Assembly (NCBI GenBank): GCA_016781705.1
Contig: JADDPV010000059.1
Coordinates: 1-6,099, forward strand
Origin: Rubrobacter sp.
GTDB lineage: Bacteria > Actinomycetota > Rubrobacteria > Rubrobacterales > Rubrobacteraceae
Length of the DNA stretch: 6,099 nucleotides
Reading direction: 5' to 3'
Shown: piece by piece, positions 1-5,829 of the stretch
Position numbering within the stretch: position 1 is the first letter of the stretch
Layout of the letters: every line of letters starts with the position of its first letter
Made by a program: the position numbers and the translations under genes
The notes under the pieces: generated by a model
Databases searched by the model: none
Seen by the model: only the letters and a program-made list of their open reading frames with translations
Told to the model about the DNA's origin: nothing

Positions 1-172
1 TGGGGAGTTGGATGGCCCTCTTTCTACTTCCAAACCACGCAACAGACATCTAGCAATCAGCTTTTGCCCCTCTGTTAATGATTGATTCTCCACGCTGGTA
101 AGCGGCGAGCCGTATGAAAGCTGCCTCGAGGATCTGGGGTGACGCTGTCCAATGAGGGGCGCGGGCGGCCCT

Positions 173-204
173 GCCGACGGCTAATGGCTGAAAGCTGACG
201 GCTA
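173..204 (+). repeat. Degenerate GCTGA-type direct repeat
   Basis: GCCGACGGCTA (173-183) and GCTGACGGCTA (194-204) are direct copies differing at one base, 21 bp apart, with a further GGCTGAAAGCTGA between them. Copies of the same core, GTCAGC on this strand, recur in other intergenic spots of the window (1524-1529, 1923-1928, 1931-1936). The function is unknown. It may be a dispersed intergenic repeat that happens to overlap the tRNA promoter. Confidence 0.45.
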
Positions 205-216
205 CTAAGGTAAAAT
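188..216 (+). promoter_or_regulatory. Probable promoter of the tRNA-Leu gene
   Basis: CTGAAA (188-193, 4 of 6 bases matching TTGACA) and TAAAAT (211-216, 5 of 6 matching TATAAT) are separated by exactly 17 bp. Initiation would fall near base 223, leaving a ~47-base 5' leader before the mature tRNA. The -35 element overlaps the GCTGA-type repeat. This is a match by eye; no competing candidate was seen between here and base 270. Confidence 0.45.
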
Positions 217-269
217 CCGCGCGGTTCTCCTGAGCCGAGGTTGGCCGAGTCTTCTCGGGGCCTCAAGAC

Positions 270-353
270 GGGCGAGTGGCGGAATAGGTAGACGCGCTAG
301 GTTCAGGGTCTAGTGTCCGAGAGGACGTGGGGGTTCGAGTCCCCCCTCGCCCA
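270..353 (+). tRNA. tRNA-Leu, anticodon CAG
   Basis: A complete class II tRNA can be folded by hand. The acceptor stem is GGGCGAG (270-276) with CTCGCCC (346-352) and discriminator A353. The D stem is GCG/CGC (279-281 with 293-295). The anticodon stem is CTAGG/TCTAG (297-301 with 309-313, closing G-U pair) around loop TTCAGGG, giving anticodon CAG at 304-306, which reads CUG. The long variable arm GTCC-GAGA-GGAC (315-326) marks a leucine/serine-type tRNA. The T arm is GGGGG-TTCGAGT-CCCCC (329-345). The 3' CCA is not encoded, since A353 is followed by CG, so the end must be added by CCA-adding enzyme. A strong hairpin follows within 8 bases. Confidence 0.97.
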
Positions 354-360
354 CGATGCG

Positions 361-385
361 CCGCCGGAGGGGTCCGGCGGTCTTT
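361..385 (+). terminator. Intrinsic terminator-like hairpin after tRNA-Leu
   Basis: CCGCCGGA (361-368) and TCCGGCGG (373-380) form a perfect 8-bp GC-rich stem with a 4-base GGGG loop, followed by TCTTT (381-385). The U tract is short, as often in high-GC actinobacteria. It lies 7 bases after the tRNA's last base and 19 bases before the next gene's likely GTG start, so it either ends the tRNA transcript or attenuates read-through into that gene. Confidence 0.75.
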
Positions 386-404
386 CGCTGCCGGGGAGGT
401 GTTC

Positions 405-1511
405 GTGGAGCGCAGATCCCACAGGTCCGGGCGTAAGGTCCGTCGCAGGGGCTCCGCTTCCCCCCAGAACGCCCGAGGTGGCGCCCGTGGCGGTTCTCGT
501 ACAAGATCGCGCCGCGCCCCCCGCCGCGAGCGGACCTTGCCGCCCTGGCTGACGCTCCTCGGCTCGTTGCTCTTCCTCGCGCTCTGCTTCTCGTTCGTGT
601 TCTTCGTGGCGCGTGGGTGCGTGGCGGCGCAGGAGTCCACGCAGGTTCGCAAGTACGTTACGAGCGTGGACAGCATCCTGAGCGACTCGGCCAACGCGGG
701 CCGGGAGGAGCTGCAGGGCGCGGTCGCGGGGGCCGCGGAGGACCCGGCGAGCTTGGACGTCGCCGCGGTGCGCCGGGCAGCGGACGGTTCCCGCAAGTAT
801 TACCTCGATGCATTGCGCAACGAGGAGGTGCCGCCCGAGTTCGAAGGCGCGCACCATTACATGGTCACGGCGCTTGGCATCCGGGCGTCGGCGACCGGGG
901 AGCTGGCCGGGGCGGCCGAGGGGGACCCCGAGGGGTTCGGTGAGGCGCTCTCGGCGGCCGTCGAAGACTTTGAGTTGAGCGACGCCATAGTCGCCGACCA
1001 CTACGTACCCGCCTCTGAGGAGGCCCTGACCTCGACGGGTCGGAGGAGCGACCGAACCTATCTCTACGAACCCGAGCCGTTCATGGACTATGAAGCTTTG
1101 GGATTGCAGGCGCGGGGAGGGGCGGGCGCCGCGCCCGCCGACCCGAACGCGCTGCACGAGATCTCGATCTACGGGGTCGCCGTGGGGGAGCAGCAACTCT
1201 TCGCGGGCGGCAACGTCGTCCTGACCGGCTCCGACGAGCCCGTCTTCGCCGTCGCGGTCACCAATGTTGGGGAGGTCGCCGAAACGGGGGTACCCGTGGA
1301 GGTCGTGCTCAACACGGCGGCCGAGCGCCAGGTGGTGTCGGCGGAGATCGGGCGCGTAGACCCCGGGGCGACCGTGACGGTCGAGGTCGCGGGGTTCAAG
1401 CCTGGCGCTCTAGATGAGACGGCCGCAGTCTCCGTCGAAGTCGGACCGGTGGAGTACGAGCGCGACGCGAGCGACAACGCCCTCTCGGGCACGGTGACGT
1501 TCGGGATGTAG
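405..1511 (+). CDS. Membrane-anchored protein with Arg-rich N-terminus and CARDB/Ig-like C-terminus
   Basis: A 368-residue protein of unknown function. The frame runs back into the tRNA gene and terminator, so its upstream part cannot be protein. I chose GTG 405 because GGGGAGG (393-399) lies 5 bases before it; GTG 399 overlaps that site. Residues 1-45 hold 16 arginines and look disordered and cytoplasmic. Residues 48-70 are one strongly hydrophobic segment (LTLLGSLLFLALCFSFVFF), giving a signal-anchor topology with the rest outside the cell. Residues ~75-200 are mainly helical and acidic. The last ~115 residues are beta-rich with the pattern VTNVGEVAETGVPVEVVL, typical of CARDB or related Ig-like adhesive/structural domains on secreted bacterial proteins. 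No catalytic motif was seen. A role at the cell surface is inferred from topology only. The 130 bp to the next gene suggests separate transcription. Confidence 0.85.
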   Translation: MERRSHRSGRKVRRRGSASPQNARGGARGGSRTRSRRAPRRERTLPPWLTLLGSLLFLALCFSFVFFVARGCVAAQESTQVRKYVTSVDSILSDSANAGREELQGAVAGAAEDPASLDVAAVRRAADGSRKYYLDALRNEEVPPEFEGAHHYMVTALGIRASATGELAGAAEGDPEGFGEALSAAVEDFELSDAIVADHYVPASEEALTSTGRRSDRTYLYEPEPFMDYEALGLQARGGAGAAPADPNALHEISIYGVAVGEQQLFAGGNVVLTGSDEPVFAVAVTNVGEVAETGVPVEVVLNTAAERQVVSAEIGRVDPGATVTVEVAGFKPGALDETAAVSVEVGPVEYERDASDNALSGTVTFGM

Positions 1512-1640
1512 AGCTACCAGTTGGTCAGCCAGGCTGCGGTCGGCGAAAGGACTGTCCGCCTCGGATAGCGGTTCGGAAGGTCGAGAGGTTCGCGAGCGCG
1601 TGCCGACGACAAGAATAGTGACGAAGGGGAGGTAAGGGCT

Positions 1641-1919
1641 TTGGTGACGGCGGTCGTTCTGGTTACCACGGAGGGGGAAAGGGTCGGGGAGGCCGCGCAG
1701 AGGATGCTCGAGATCCAGGGCGTCACCGAGGTCTACTCCGTCACCGGGCCATACGACCTCGTGGTCATGGTACGCATACCCGACTTCGAGCGCCTCGCCG
1801 AGATCGTGCCGGAGAAGCTCGCCCAGGTCTCCGGCGTGGCACGCACCGAGACGATGATCGCCTTCCGCGTCTACTCTAACTATGATCTCGACCGCATCTG
1901 GTCGCAAGGGTTTGAGTAG
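1641..1919 (+). CDS. Stand-alone Lrp/AsnC ligand-binding (RAM) domain protein
   Basis: This 92-residue protein consists only of the C-terminal ligand-binding/oligomerisation domain of Lrp/AsnC regulators; the N-terminal helix-turn-helix is absent. The beta-alpha-beta-beta-alpha-beta order is visible: TAVVLVTT, a helix GEAAQRMLEI, GVTEVYSVTG, the family motif GPYDLVVMVRI (residues ~36-46), a helix FERLAEIVPEKLAQ, and GVARTETMIAFRVYS. In the family these domains make dimers to octamers and bind amino acids at subunit interfaces; solo versions may co-assemble with full-length Lrp proteins or act as small-molecule sensors. TTG 1641 is preferred, since GGGGAGG (1626-1632) sits 8 bases upstream; GTG 1644 is the alternative. 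The length is normal for solo RAM proteins, so it is not a truncation. The regulated target is unknown. Confidence 0.9.
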   Translation: MVTAVVLVTTEGERVGEAAQRMLEIQGVTEVYSVTGPYDLVVMVRIPDFERLAEIVPEKLAQVSGVARTETMIAFRVYSNYDLDRIWSQGFE

Positions 1920-1920
1920 T

Positions 1921-1936
1921 CTGTCAGCCGGTCAGC
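1921..1936 (+). repeat. Tandem GTCAGC cores after the RAM gene
   Basis: GTCAGC occurs twice 8 bp apart (1923-1928 and 1931-1936), immediately after the stop of the preceding gene. The same core appears at 1524-1529 in the previous intergenic gap and, as GCTGAC, at 194-199. It looks like a degraded member of a dispersed intergenic repeat. No strong hairpin was seen, so it is not called as a terminator. Confidence 0.35.
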
Positions 1937-1968
1937 ATTAGAGCCAGTCACGAAAGAAAGTCGCGAAA

Positions 1969-2519
1969 ACGACGACCGAGATCGAGACGGCACGGCTCCG
2001 ACTGCGCGCGTGGCGCGCAGGGGACCTGGACGCCTACACCCGCATGTGCGCGGACCCGGAGGCCATGCGCTACATCAGCGGCGGCGTGCGTGGACCCGCG
2101 AGCAGAGCGAGGCGGCCCTCGCCCGGTTCGTGCGGGGATGGGAGGAGCGGGGCTTGGGCATGTGGGCGATGGAGGAGAGGGCGACCGGGCGCTTCGTCGG
2201 CAGGGTCGGGTTCTTGTATCACGAGGACTGGATCGAGGACGACGAGAAGGTGGAGATTGGGTGGCAGATCGACCGCTCCTCCTGGGGCCGAGGCCCCACC
2301 ACCGAGGGTGCCCGGACGAGCCTGCGTTACGGATTCGAGGAAGTCGGGCTGGTTCGCGTAATCAGCATCCCGGTGCCCAGGAACATCGCCTCCCGGCGGG
2401 TCATGGAGAAAGCCGGGCTGACCCTCCGGGGCGAGACCCGCTGGAGGGACTTGGACGTGATCTGGTACGCGATAGATCGCCGGGAGTGGAGAGCCCGCAA
2501 CCAAAAGCTGACCATCTGA
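1969..2519 (+). pseudogene. GNAT (RimJ/RimL-type) N-acetyltransferase, frameshifted and lacking a start codon
   Basis: The family transfers an acetyl group from acetyl-CoA to an amine, often a protein N-terminus or antibiotic. The coding signal is split over two frames. The first part (1972 to ~2091) reads TTEIETARLRLRAW...DPEAMRYISGGVR, the typical RimJ/L N-terminus. The second (from 2091) reads WTREQSEAALARF..., then GRVGF, the acetyl-CoA motif region WGRGPTTEGA, and NIASRRVMEKAGL, to TGA 2517-2519. One missing base near 2091 explains the switch. The first frame also has no ATG, GTG or TTG between the TAG at 1939-1941 and the conserved start; ACG at 1969 sits where the initiator would be expected. 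A shorter product from a later start would lack the first strands. Either the gene is decaying or the sequence has errors. The gene's end is convergent with the ligase on the other strand, with 12 bases between the two coding ends. Confidence 0.8.
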
Positions 2520-2521
2520 CA

Positions 2522-2540
2522 AGCCGACCGGCTAACTTTG
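2522..2540. terminator. Weak hairpin between convergent genes
   Basis: AGCC (2522-2525) and GGCT (2530-2533) pair around GACC, followed by AACTTTG on the plus strand. It overlaps the ligase stop codon (2532-2534) and is just after the acetyltransferase stop. The stem is short and the T tract poor, so termination activity is doubtful. Confidence 0.2.
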
Positions 2541-3653
2541 CTCCTCGGCCATCGCCGGGCGGGTGTTCTCTATGAGGTAGGCGACCACGTCCAAGAAATC
2601 GTTGCTCGCCTCGTAGACGCGGCGCTGATGTTGGCTGCCGGTGCCGCTCTCGACGATCTCGGTCACACCCTCCAGCTCGCCCTCGCAGCCGAGGTCCTGG
2701 CTCACGGGCTGTAGCTCCTCGAAGAGGGCGCGGGCGCTGTCCTGGGCGGGGACGTTGGTCTCCTTTTCGGCATCGTAGAAGCGAGCCTTCATGCCGTGGC
2801 GGGCGGCGCGCCACTTGTTCTCTAAGGCCAGCTCGCGGTCGTAGGGGCCTTTATCCCCTTCGGAGAGGACTTTTGCGACGAGGCATTGGGTGAGGGCGGC
2901 GAGGGCGGCGGCGTAGTCGAGGGTGGTCTGGGAGTCGAGGATGCGCAGCTCTATGGTGCCTATCCTGGGGTGTGGCCGCACGTCCCACCAGCAGAAGGTG
3001 TAGTCATCCATCGCGCCGGAGGCGACCATGAGGTCCACGTAACTCTCGAACGCCTCGTAGTCCGGGAAGGCGGGGGGGAGGCCAGCGCGTGGGAAAGTCT
3101 CGAAAATCTTCACGCGGCTCGACTCGAAGCCGGTATCGAAGCCCTGCCAGAAGGGGGAGTTGGATGAGAGGGCGAGGAGGAGCGGGGCGGTCTCCGAGAG
3201 GCGGTTGTGGGCTTCGATGACCTTTTCTTCGTCCGGGACGGCGACGTGGACGTGCAGCCCGAAGATCACCTCGCGCTCCGCCACCCAGCGCAGGGTCTTC
3301 ATGAGCCTCCTGTAGCGTTCCTGGTCCGTGATCTTCTGTTCCCTGTACCTTGAAAACGGGTGTGTCCCGGCCGAAGCCAGCGACGCCCCGCACGCCGCCG
3401 TCCAAGACCCGACGCGGCTCCTCAGCCGCCTCAGCGTACCCTCGGCCTCCGCGACGTTCCGGCAAGGAGGCGTCTTTATCTCCAGGACGGACTGGAAAAG
3501 CTCGTAGGAGACGGCCTCTTCGAGATCCTCGGGGAGGCGTGCCATGATCTCCTCTATCTTCGGGACGAGTTCGCCCGACGTCGCGTCCACGATGTGGAGC
3601 TCCTCCTCCACCCCGAGCGTGTAGCTCCCGCTCCCCGCAAACTCTATCGGCAT
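2532..3653 (-). CDS. ybdK: YbdK-family carboxylate-amine ligase (GCS2, putative glutamate-cysteine ligase)
   Basis: This GCS2-family ATP-dependent ligase joins a carboxylate, classically the glutamate gamma-carboxyl, to an amine such as cysteine; the E. coli member YbdK has only weak glutamate-cysteine ligase activity, so the true substrate is uncertain. Family landmarks are all present: YTLGVEEEL (residues 11-19), YELFQSVLEIKTPP (50-63), AGTHPFSRY (95-103), GLHVHVAVPD (132-141, H134 and H136), SSNSPFWQG (163-171) and the block WWDVRPHPRIGTIELRI (222-238). The protein is apparently intact. ATG 3653 gives 373 residues, close to the 372 of E. coli YbdK, and has GGGAGAGGG 7 bases upstream. An in-frame ATG at 3704 adds 17 basic residues unlike the family and nearly abuts a possible -10 box. 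It lies 85 bp downstream of the transporter gene on the same strand. Confidence 0.93.
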   Translation of the reverse strand: MPIEFAGSGSYTLGVEEELHIVDATSGELVPKIEEIMARLPEDLEEAVSYELFQSVLEIKTPPCRNVAEAEGTLRRLRSRVGSWTAACGASLASAGTHPFSRYREQKITDQERYRRLMKTLRWVAEREVIFGLHVHVAVPDEEKVIEAHNRLSETAPLLLALSSNSPFWQGFDTGFESSRVKIFETFPRAGLPPAFPDYEAFESYVDLMVASGAMDDYTFCWWDVRPHPRIGTIELRILDSQTTLDYAAALAALTQCLVAKVLSEGDKGPYDRELALENKWRAARHGMKARFYDAEKETNVPAQDSARALFEELQPVSQDLGCEGELEGVTEIVESGTGSQHQRRVYEASNDFLDVVAYLIENTRPAMAEEQS

Positions 3654-3704
3654 GACGCTTCCCTCTCCCCGTCCCTTGAGCCTCCGGCGTACCTCTTCTA
3701 CCAT

Positions 3705-3734
3705 ATAGTAGACCTTTCCTCACCCCAGGGCCAA
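3705..3734 (-). promoter_or_regulatory. Possible promoter of the YbdK-type ligase gene
   Basis: Read on the minus strand, TTGGCC (3734-3729) and TACTAT (3710-3705) are spaced 18 bp; each matches the sigma-70-type consensus at 4 of 6 bases. Initiation would fall near 3698, giving a ~45-base leader to ATG 3653 and excluding the upstream ATG 3704. The match is moderate and made by eye; co-transcription with the transporter remains possible. Confidence 0.35.
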
Positions 3735-3738
3735 AGAG

Positions 3739-4656
3739 CTACCGTGCCGACGCTCCGCGACGCTTCTCGCCGGGACTCCTCTGCGCGAGCGCCGCGCCCG
3801 CGAGGACCAGCAGTGCGCCCAAGAGCTTCGGAGCCGTCACCTTCTCATCTAAGAGCAGCGTACCCACGGCTCCCGCCACCACGACCTCCAGCGTGGCGAT
3901 GATCGCCGCCTGTCCGGCCTCCAGGCGCTTGAGTCCGATGGTGTAGAGCGCGTACGCTGCGGTGGTGTGGACGACGGCGGTCGTCGCCAGCAACGCGTAG
4001 GTCCCGCCGGAGAGGTCGGCCAGGGTGTGGAGCGTCGGGAGGGCGGCCAGGGTGAGAGTCACGGCCCCGACCCCCAGGATGTAGCTGATGATCACGTACG
4101 AGGGCAAGCGTCCGGTGAGCGGTTTCCCCACGACGGAGTAGAGTCCGTACGAGAGTCCCGCGCCGAGACCCGTAAGGACGACCATGGGCCGGACTTCCAG
4201 AGCGCCCATATCATAGGCCCCGATGACCAGGACTATCCCGGCCGCCGTCAACAGCAGGGCGACGAGGCGCTCGGGACTCAGGACCTCTCTCAGAAAGACC
4301 CTGGCGAGAACCACCACGAAGGCCGGGGAGCTGTAGAGCAGGATCGCCGCCGTCCCGACGGGGCTCTCCTGAACGGTGTAGAAGTAGAGCAAGTAGAACG
4401 CGCCGATGGAGACCATCCCCAGCGGGACGAGAAACATCAGATCCCTCAGGCCTACCTTCAACTGGCGAGCCCGGCGCGTCAGCACCAAGAACCCGAGCAG
4501 CGCGATAAACCCGCCGCCGGCCCGCACCGCCACCAGCGTCTCGAAGGAGACGCCCTCGGCATAGAGGAGCTTGGCGAAGTAACCCAGAGTCCCCCAGATA
4601 GAGGCCGCCGTCGCGACCGCGAGTGTTCCGAGCAGGCTGTCTTTGCGCGAGCCCAA
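3739..4656 (-). CDS. EamA-domain transporter of the drug/metabolite (DMT) superfamily
   Basis: A 305-residue integral inner-membrane protein with about ten hydrophobic segments arranged as two EamA repeats. The first repeat begins LLGTLAVATAASIWGTLGY, contains SPVGTAAILLYSSPAFVVVLARVFL, and ends LLLTAAGIVLVIGAY. The second includes GLGAGLSYGLYSVVGKPL and GLKRLEAGQAAIIATLEVVV, and ends LLGALLVLAGAAL, followed by a basic tail (EKRRGASAR). Family members export or import amino acids, nucleosides or other small metabolites; the substrate cannot be read from sequence. The open frame extends to 4758, but residues before the chosen start (RFYRQCLWRRYV...) are not family-like. TTG 4656 has GGGAG 6 bases upstream and gives the usual ~300-residue length. 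It is followed on the same strand by the YbdK-type ligase; export of that enzyme's product is conceivable but only an inference from adjacency. Confidence 0.9.
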   Translation of the reverse strand: MGSRKDSLLGTLAVATAASIWGTLGYFAKLLYAEGVSFETLVAVRAGGGFIALLGFLVLTRRARQLKVGLRDLMFLVPLGMVSIGAFYLLYFYTVQESPVGTAAILLYSSPAFVVVLARVFLREVLSPERLVALLLTAAGIVLVIGAYDMGALEVRPMVVLTGLGAGLSYGLYSVVGKPLTGRLPSYVIISYILGVGAVTLTLAALPTLHTLADLSGGTYALLATTAVVHTTAAYALYTIGLKRLEAGQAAIIATLEVVVAGAVGTLLLDEKVTAPKLLGALLVLAGAALAQRSPGEKRRGASAR

Positions 4657-4690
4657 GGGGTTCTCCCGTATCTCGTGTCCGCGAACCGTA

Positions 4691-4735
4691 TTTATAGGGC
4701 AAACGTACCTTCGCCACAGGCATTGCCGATAGAAT
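4691..4735. promoter_or_regulatory. Divergent promoter region between transporter and small-protein pair
   Basis: The ~118 bp between TTG 4656 (minus) and GTG 4775 (plus) must drive both directions. On the minus strand TATAAA (4696-4691) is a good -10 candidate, about 35 bases before the transporter start, but no clear -35 was found. On the plus strand TAGAAT (4730-4735) matches 5 of 6 bases of the -10 consensus, also without a convincing -35. The stretch is AT-richer than its flanks. No clear operator palindrome was seen. Confidence 0.3.
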
Positions 4736-4774
4736 CTGGTTTCTGGGAGGATCATCAAGAAGAGTTCGAAGAAT

Positions 4775-5086
4775 GTGCGATATGGAGGACACGCTCGCGC
4801 TTCGAGGGTGTATGCTTCACTCGTGCAGAGGAATCAGGAGAACAGGACCGGGATCGGCGCGACCGAGAGCAAGGTTCCCATCCCCGAGGCGTGGCTCGGC
4901 CGGGCCGTGGACCTGGTGTTCGCCTCGGGCTCTAGCACGGAGTACGCCGCCGGGGGCATCGTGGAGGTCAACGACAGGGGCATCGTCCTCTCAGTCCAGA
5001 CGCACCGCGGGCATCCGGCTCGGTTGCTGTTCTACCCGTGGAGCGCCGTCATCCAGCTAACCCTCTCCGAATCCCCGGACGAGTAA
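4775..5086 (+). CDS. Small beta-rich protein, possible Sm/SH3-like barrel
   Basis: I do not recognise a named family. From GTG 4775 it is 103 residues; the conserved-looking part starts near residue 30 (ESKVPIPEAWLG). Alternating hydrophobic strands with tight turns follow: GRAVDLVFAS (42-51), AAGGIVEVNDRGIVLSV (58-74), PARLLFYPWSAVIQLTL (81-97), ending in acidic ESPDE. The order 'modifier strand, VNDRGIVL, then FYPWSAVIQL' resembles small Sm-like or SH3-like barrels that bind RNA or proteins; this is a fold-level inference. The start is unsettled: GTG 4775 has no good ribosome site, and GTG 4808 or GTG 4823 would remove a poorly patterned N-terminus; 4823 has GAGGG 14 bases upstream. The next gene starts 11 bp after its TAA, so the two very likely share a transcript and perhaps a function. 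Confidence 0.7.
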   Translation: MRYGGHARASRVYASLVQRNQENRTGIGATESKVPIPEAWLGRAVDLVFASGSSTEYAAGGIVEVNDRGIVLSVQTHRGHPARLLFYPWSAVIQLTLSESPDE

Positions 5087-5097
5087 AGGAGAGCCCG

Positions 5098-5364
5098 ATG
5101 CCCCTCAGCCCGACGCAACGAAGGATCCTTGAGGACTGGGTGCGCTCGAAGGGGATCATCCGGTGCCCGGCTTGCGGAAAGCAGAATAGGTGGCACTTCG
5201 GCCAAGCCTCCTACGTCAGGGCGCTCTTGGAGGAGAGCGAAGAGGATCTGACGGAGGGCAAGGGAGTAGTGAAGGTCCACTGCGGCGAGTGCGGGTACGT
5301 GGCGCTCTTCGACGCCGAAATGGTCGGCATCCGGGGGTTATGGGCGAGGAGGCGAGACCTGTAG
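5098..5364 (+). CDS. Small zinc-ribbon protein, two CxxC pairs
   Basis: An 88-residue protein, probably cytoplasmic, with cysteines C23-x2-C26 (RCPACGKQ) and C62-x2-C65 (HCGECGYV), the layout of a zinc ribbon with a long 35-residue insert between knuckles. The N-terminus LSPTQRRILEDWVRSKGI is a likely helix; the insert contains an acidic helix (VRALLEESEEDLTEG). The tail ends ARRRDL. Zinc ribbons of this size commonly bind nucleic acid or serve as protein adaptors; the exact role is unknown. ATG 5098 is well supported, with GGAG at 5088-5091, 6 bases upstream; an in-frame extension to 5038 would overlap the upstream gene and is unlikely. It is translationally close to the upstream small beta-rich gene (11 bp), suggesting a two-gene operon. 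It converges with the next gene across 15 bp. Confidence 0.85.
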   Translation: MPLSPTQRRILEDWVRSKGIIRCPACGKQNRWHFGQASYVRALLEESEEDLTEGKGVVKVHCGECGYVALFDAEMVGIRGLWARRRDL

Positions 5365-5379
5365 GGCCAACCCCTAGGT

Positions 5380-5829
5380 CTAGCCTTCCTCGGGAACGAG
5401 CCACCCGTCTAGCCGCTCCTTGAGCCAAGTCGTCCGCAACCTGTTGGCGGCAACCCTGGCCGGCATGTCCTCCTCGGTGAGCTCTTCCAGGTGCTTGTAA
5501 AACACCCTCCCGTTGCTCATCAGCGCCACCAGCCCTTCTTCGGCCTGCCTCCGATCCTCGGAAACCAGCCGCAGCAACGCCGCCGGTAGCGGTTTATCTA
5601 GCAACTTGGCGAGCTGGCCGTCTTTCCGCAGCTCCAGCTCCCTCAGCTCCTCCCGCATGAACGACTCAAATGCCGCGCGGCGCGCCCGGCTGCGGTCCTC
5701 TGCTCGGGCTCGGCTACGCTCCAGTGCCTGCTTCCGCGCAAGGTCTTCCGGCCACCGCTCCGCCCTCTCCTCGCGGTGCGGTCCGTCCCGTAGCTCCTTG
5801 AGGTCCCGCCCGGCCTCGGTTTCTAGCAC
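5380..5829 (-). CDS. Highly charged helical protein of unknown function
   Basis: A 149-residue protein that I cannot assign. Residues 5-75 are almost wholly R, E, K, D, A and L (for example RARAEDRSRARRAAFESFMREELRE, split here as RARAEDRSRARRA then AFESFMREELRE), suggesting a long helix or coiled coil. The C-terminal half has ordinary composition: LAKLLDKPLPAALLRLV, EEGLVALMSNGRVFYKHLEELTEEDM, then NRLRTTWLKERLDGWLV. No signal peptide or membrane segment is seen. GTG 5829 is the only start after the in-frame TAA at 5856-5854, and GAAGAGG lies 11 bases upstream. Beyond that TAA the same frame stays open to 5961 with ATG 5910 (MVIEVPACQAG), so the gene could be the 3' part of a longer, interrupted one. 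The opposite-strand frame is serine/arginine-rich and looks like a shadow. Confidence 0.55.
   Translation of the reverse strand: MLETEAGRDLKELRDGPHREERAERWPEDLARKQALERSRARAEDRSRARRAAFESFMREELRELELRKDGQLAKLLDKPLPAALLRLVSEDRRQAEEGLVALMSNGRVFYKHLEELTEEDMPARVAANRLRTTWLKERLDGWLVPEEG

Larger units (their letters stand above)
1..269. other. Left-edge stretch without a supported gene
   Basis: No open frame here shows a family signature or a start with a good ribosome site. The first ~90 bases are less GC-rich than the rest of the window. Bases 101-120 (AGCGGCGAGCCGTATGAAAG) resemble the 5' strand of group II intron domain V (GAGCCGTAT...), but the matching 3' strand is not found directly after it, so at most this is a remnant. 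Further right are a degenerate GCTGA-type repeat and a probable promoter of the tRNA gene, listed separately. A plus-strand frame open from base 1 to a TAA at 76-78 could be the tail of a gene beginning outside the window, but it is too short to judge. Confidence 0.4.

Noticed and set aside
327..404. Upstream extension of the 405 gene to GTG 327
   Set aside because: It would start inside the tRNA-Leu T arm and run through the terminator hairpin; the strong ribosome site at 393-399 fits GTG 405.
303..1196. Long minus-strand open frame opposite the membrane protein
   Set aside because: Arg/Gly/Pro-rich shadow typical of GC-rich antisense frames; it also runs through the tRNA gene.
1410..1907. 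Minus-strand frame opposite the RAM-domain gene
   Set aside because: No family signature and no good start; the plus strand has an unmistakable Lrp/AsnC domain with a ribosome site.
3654..3704. ATG 3704 as the start of the ligase
   Set aside because: It adds 17 basic residues absent from the usual family N-terminus; ATG 3653 gives the family length and has a better ribosome site.
3967..4935. 322-codon plus-strand frame opposite the EamA transporter
   Set aside because: Composition (Q, G, D, R, E repeats) is that of an antisense shadow, whereas the minus strand encodes a clear 10-helix EamA protein.
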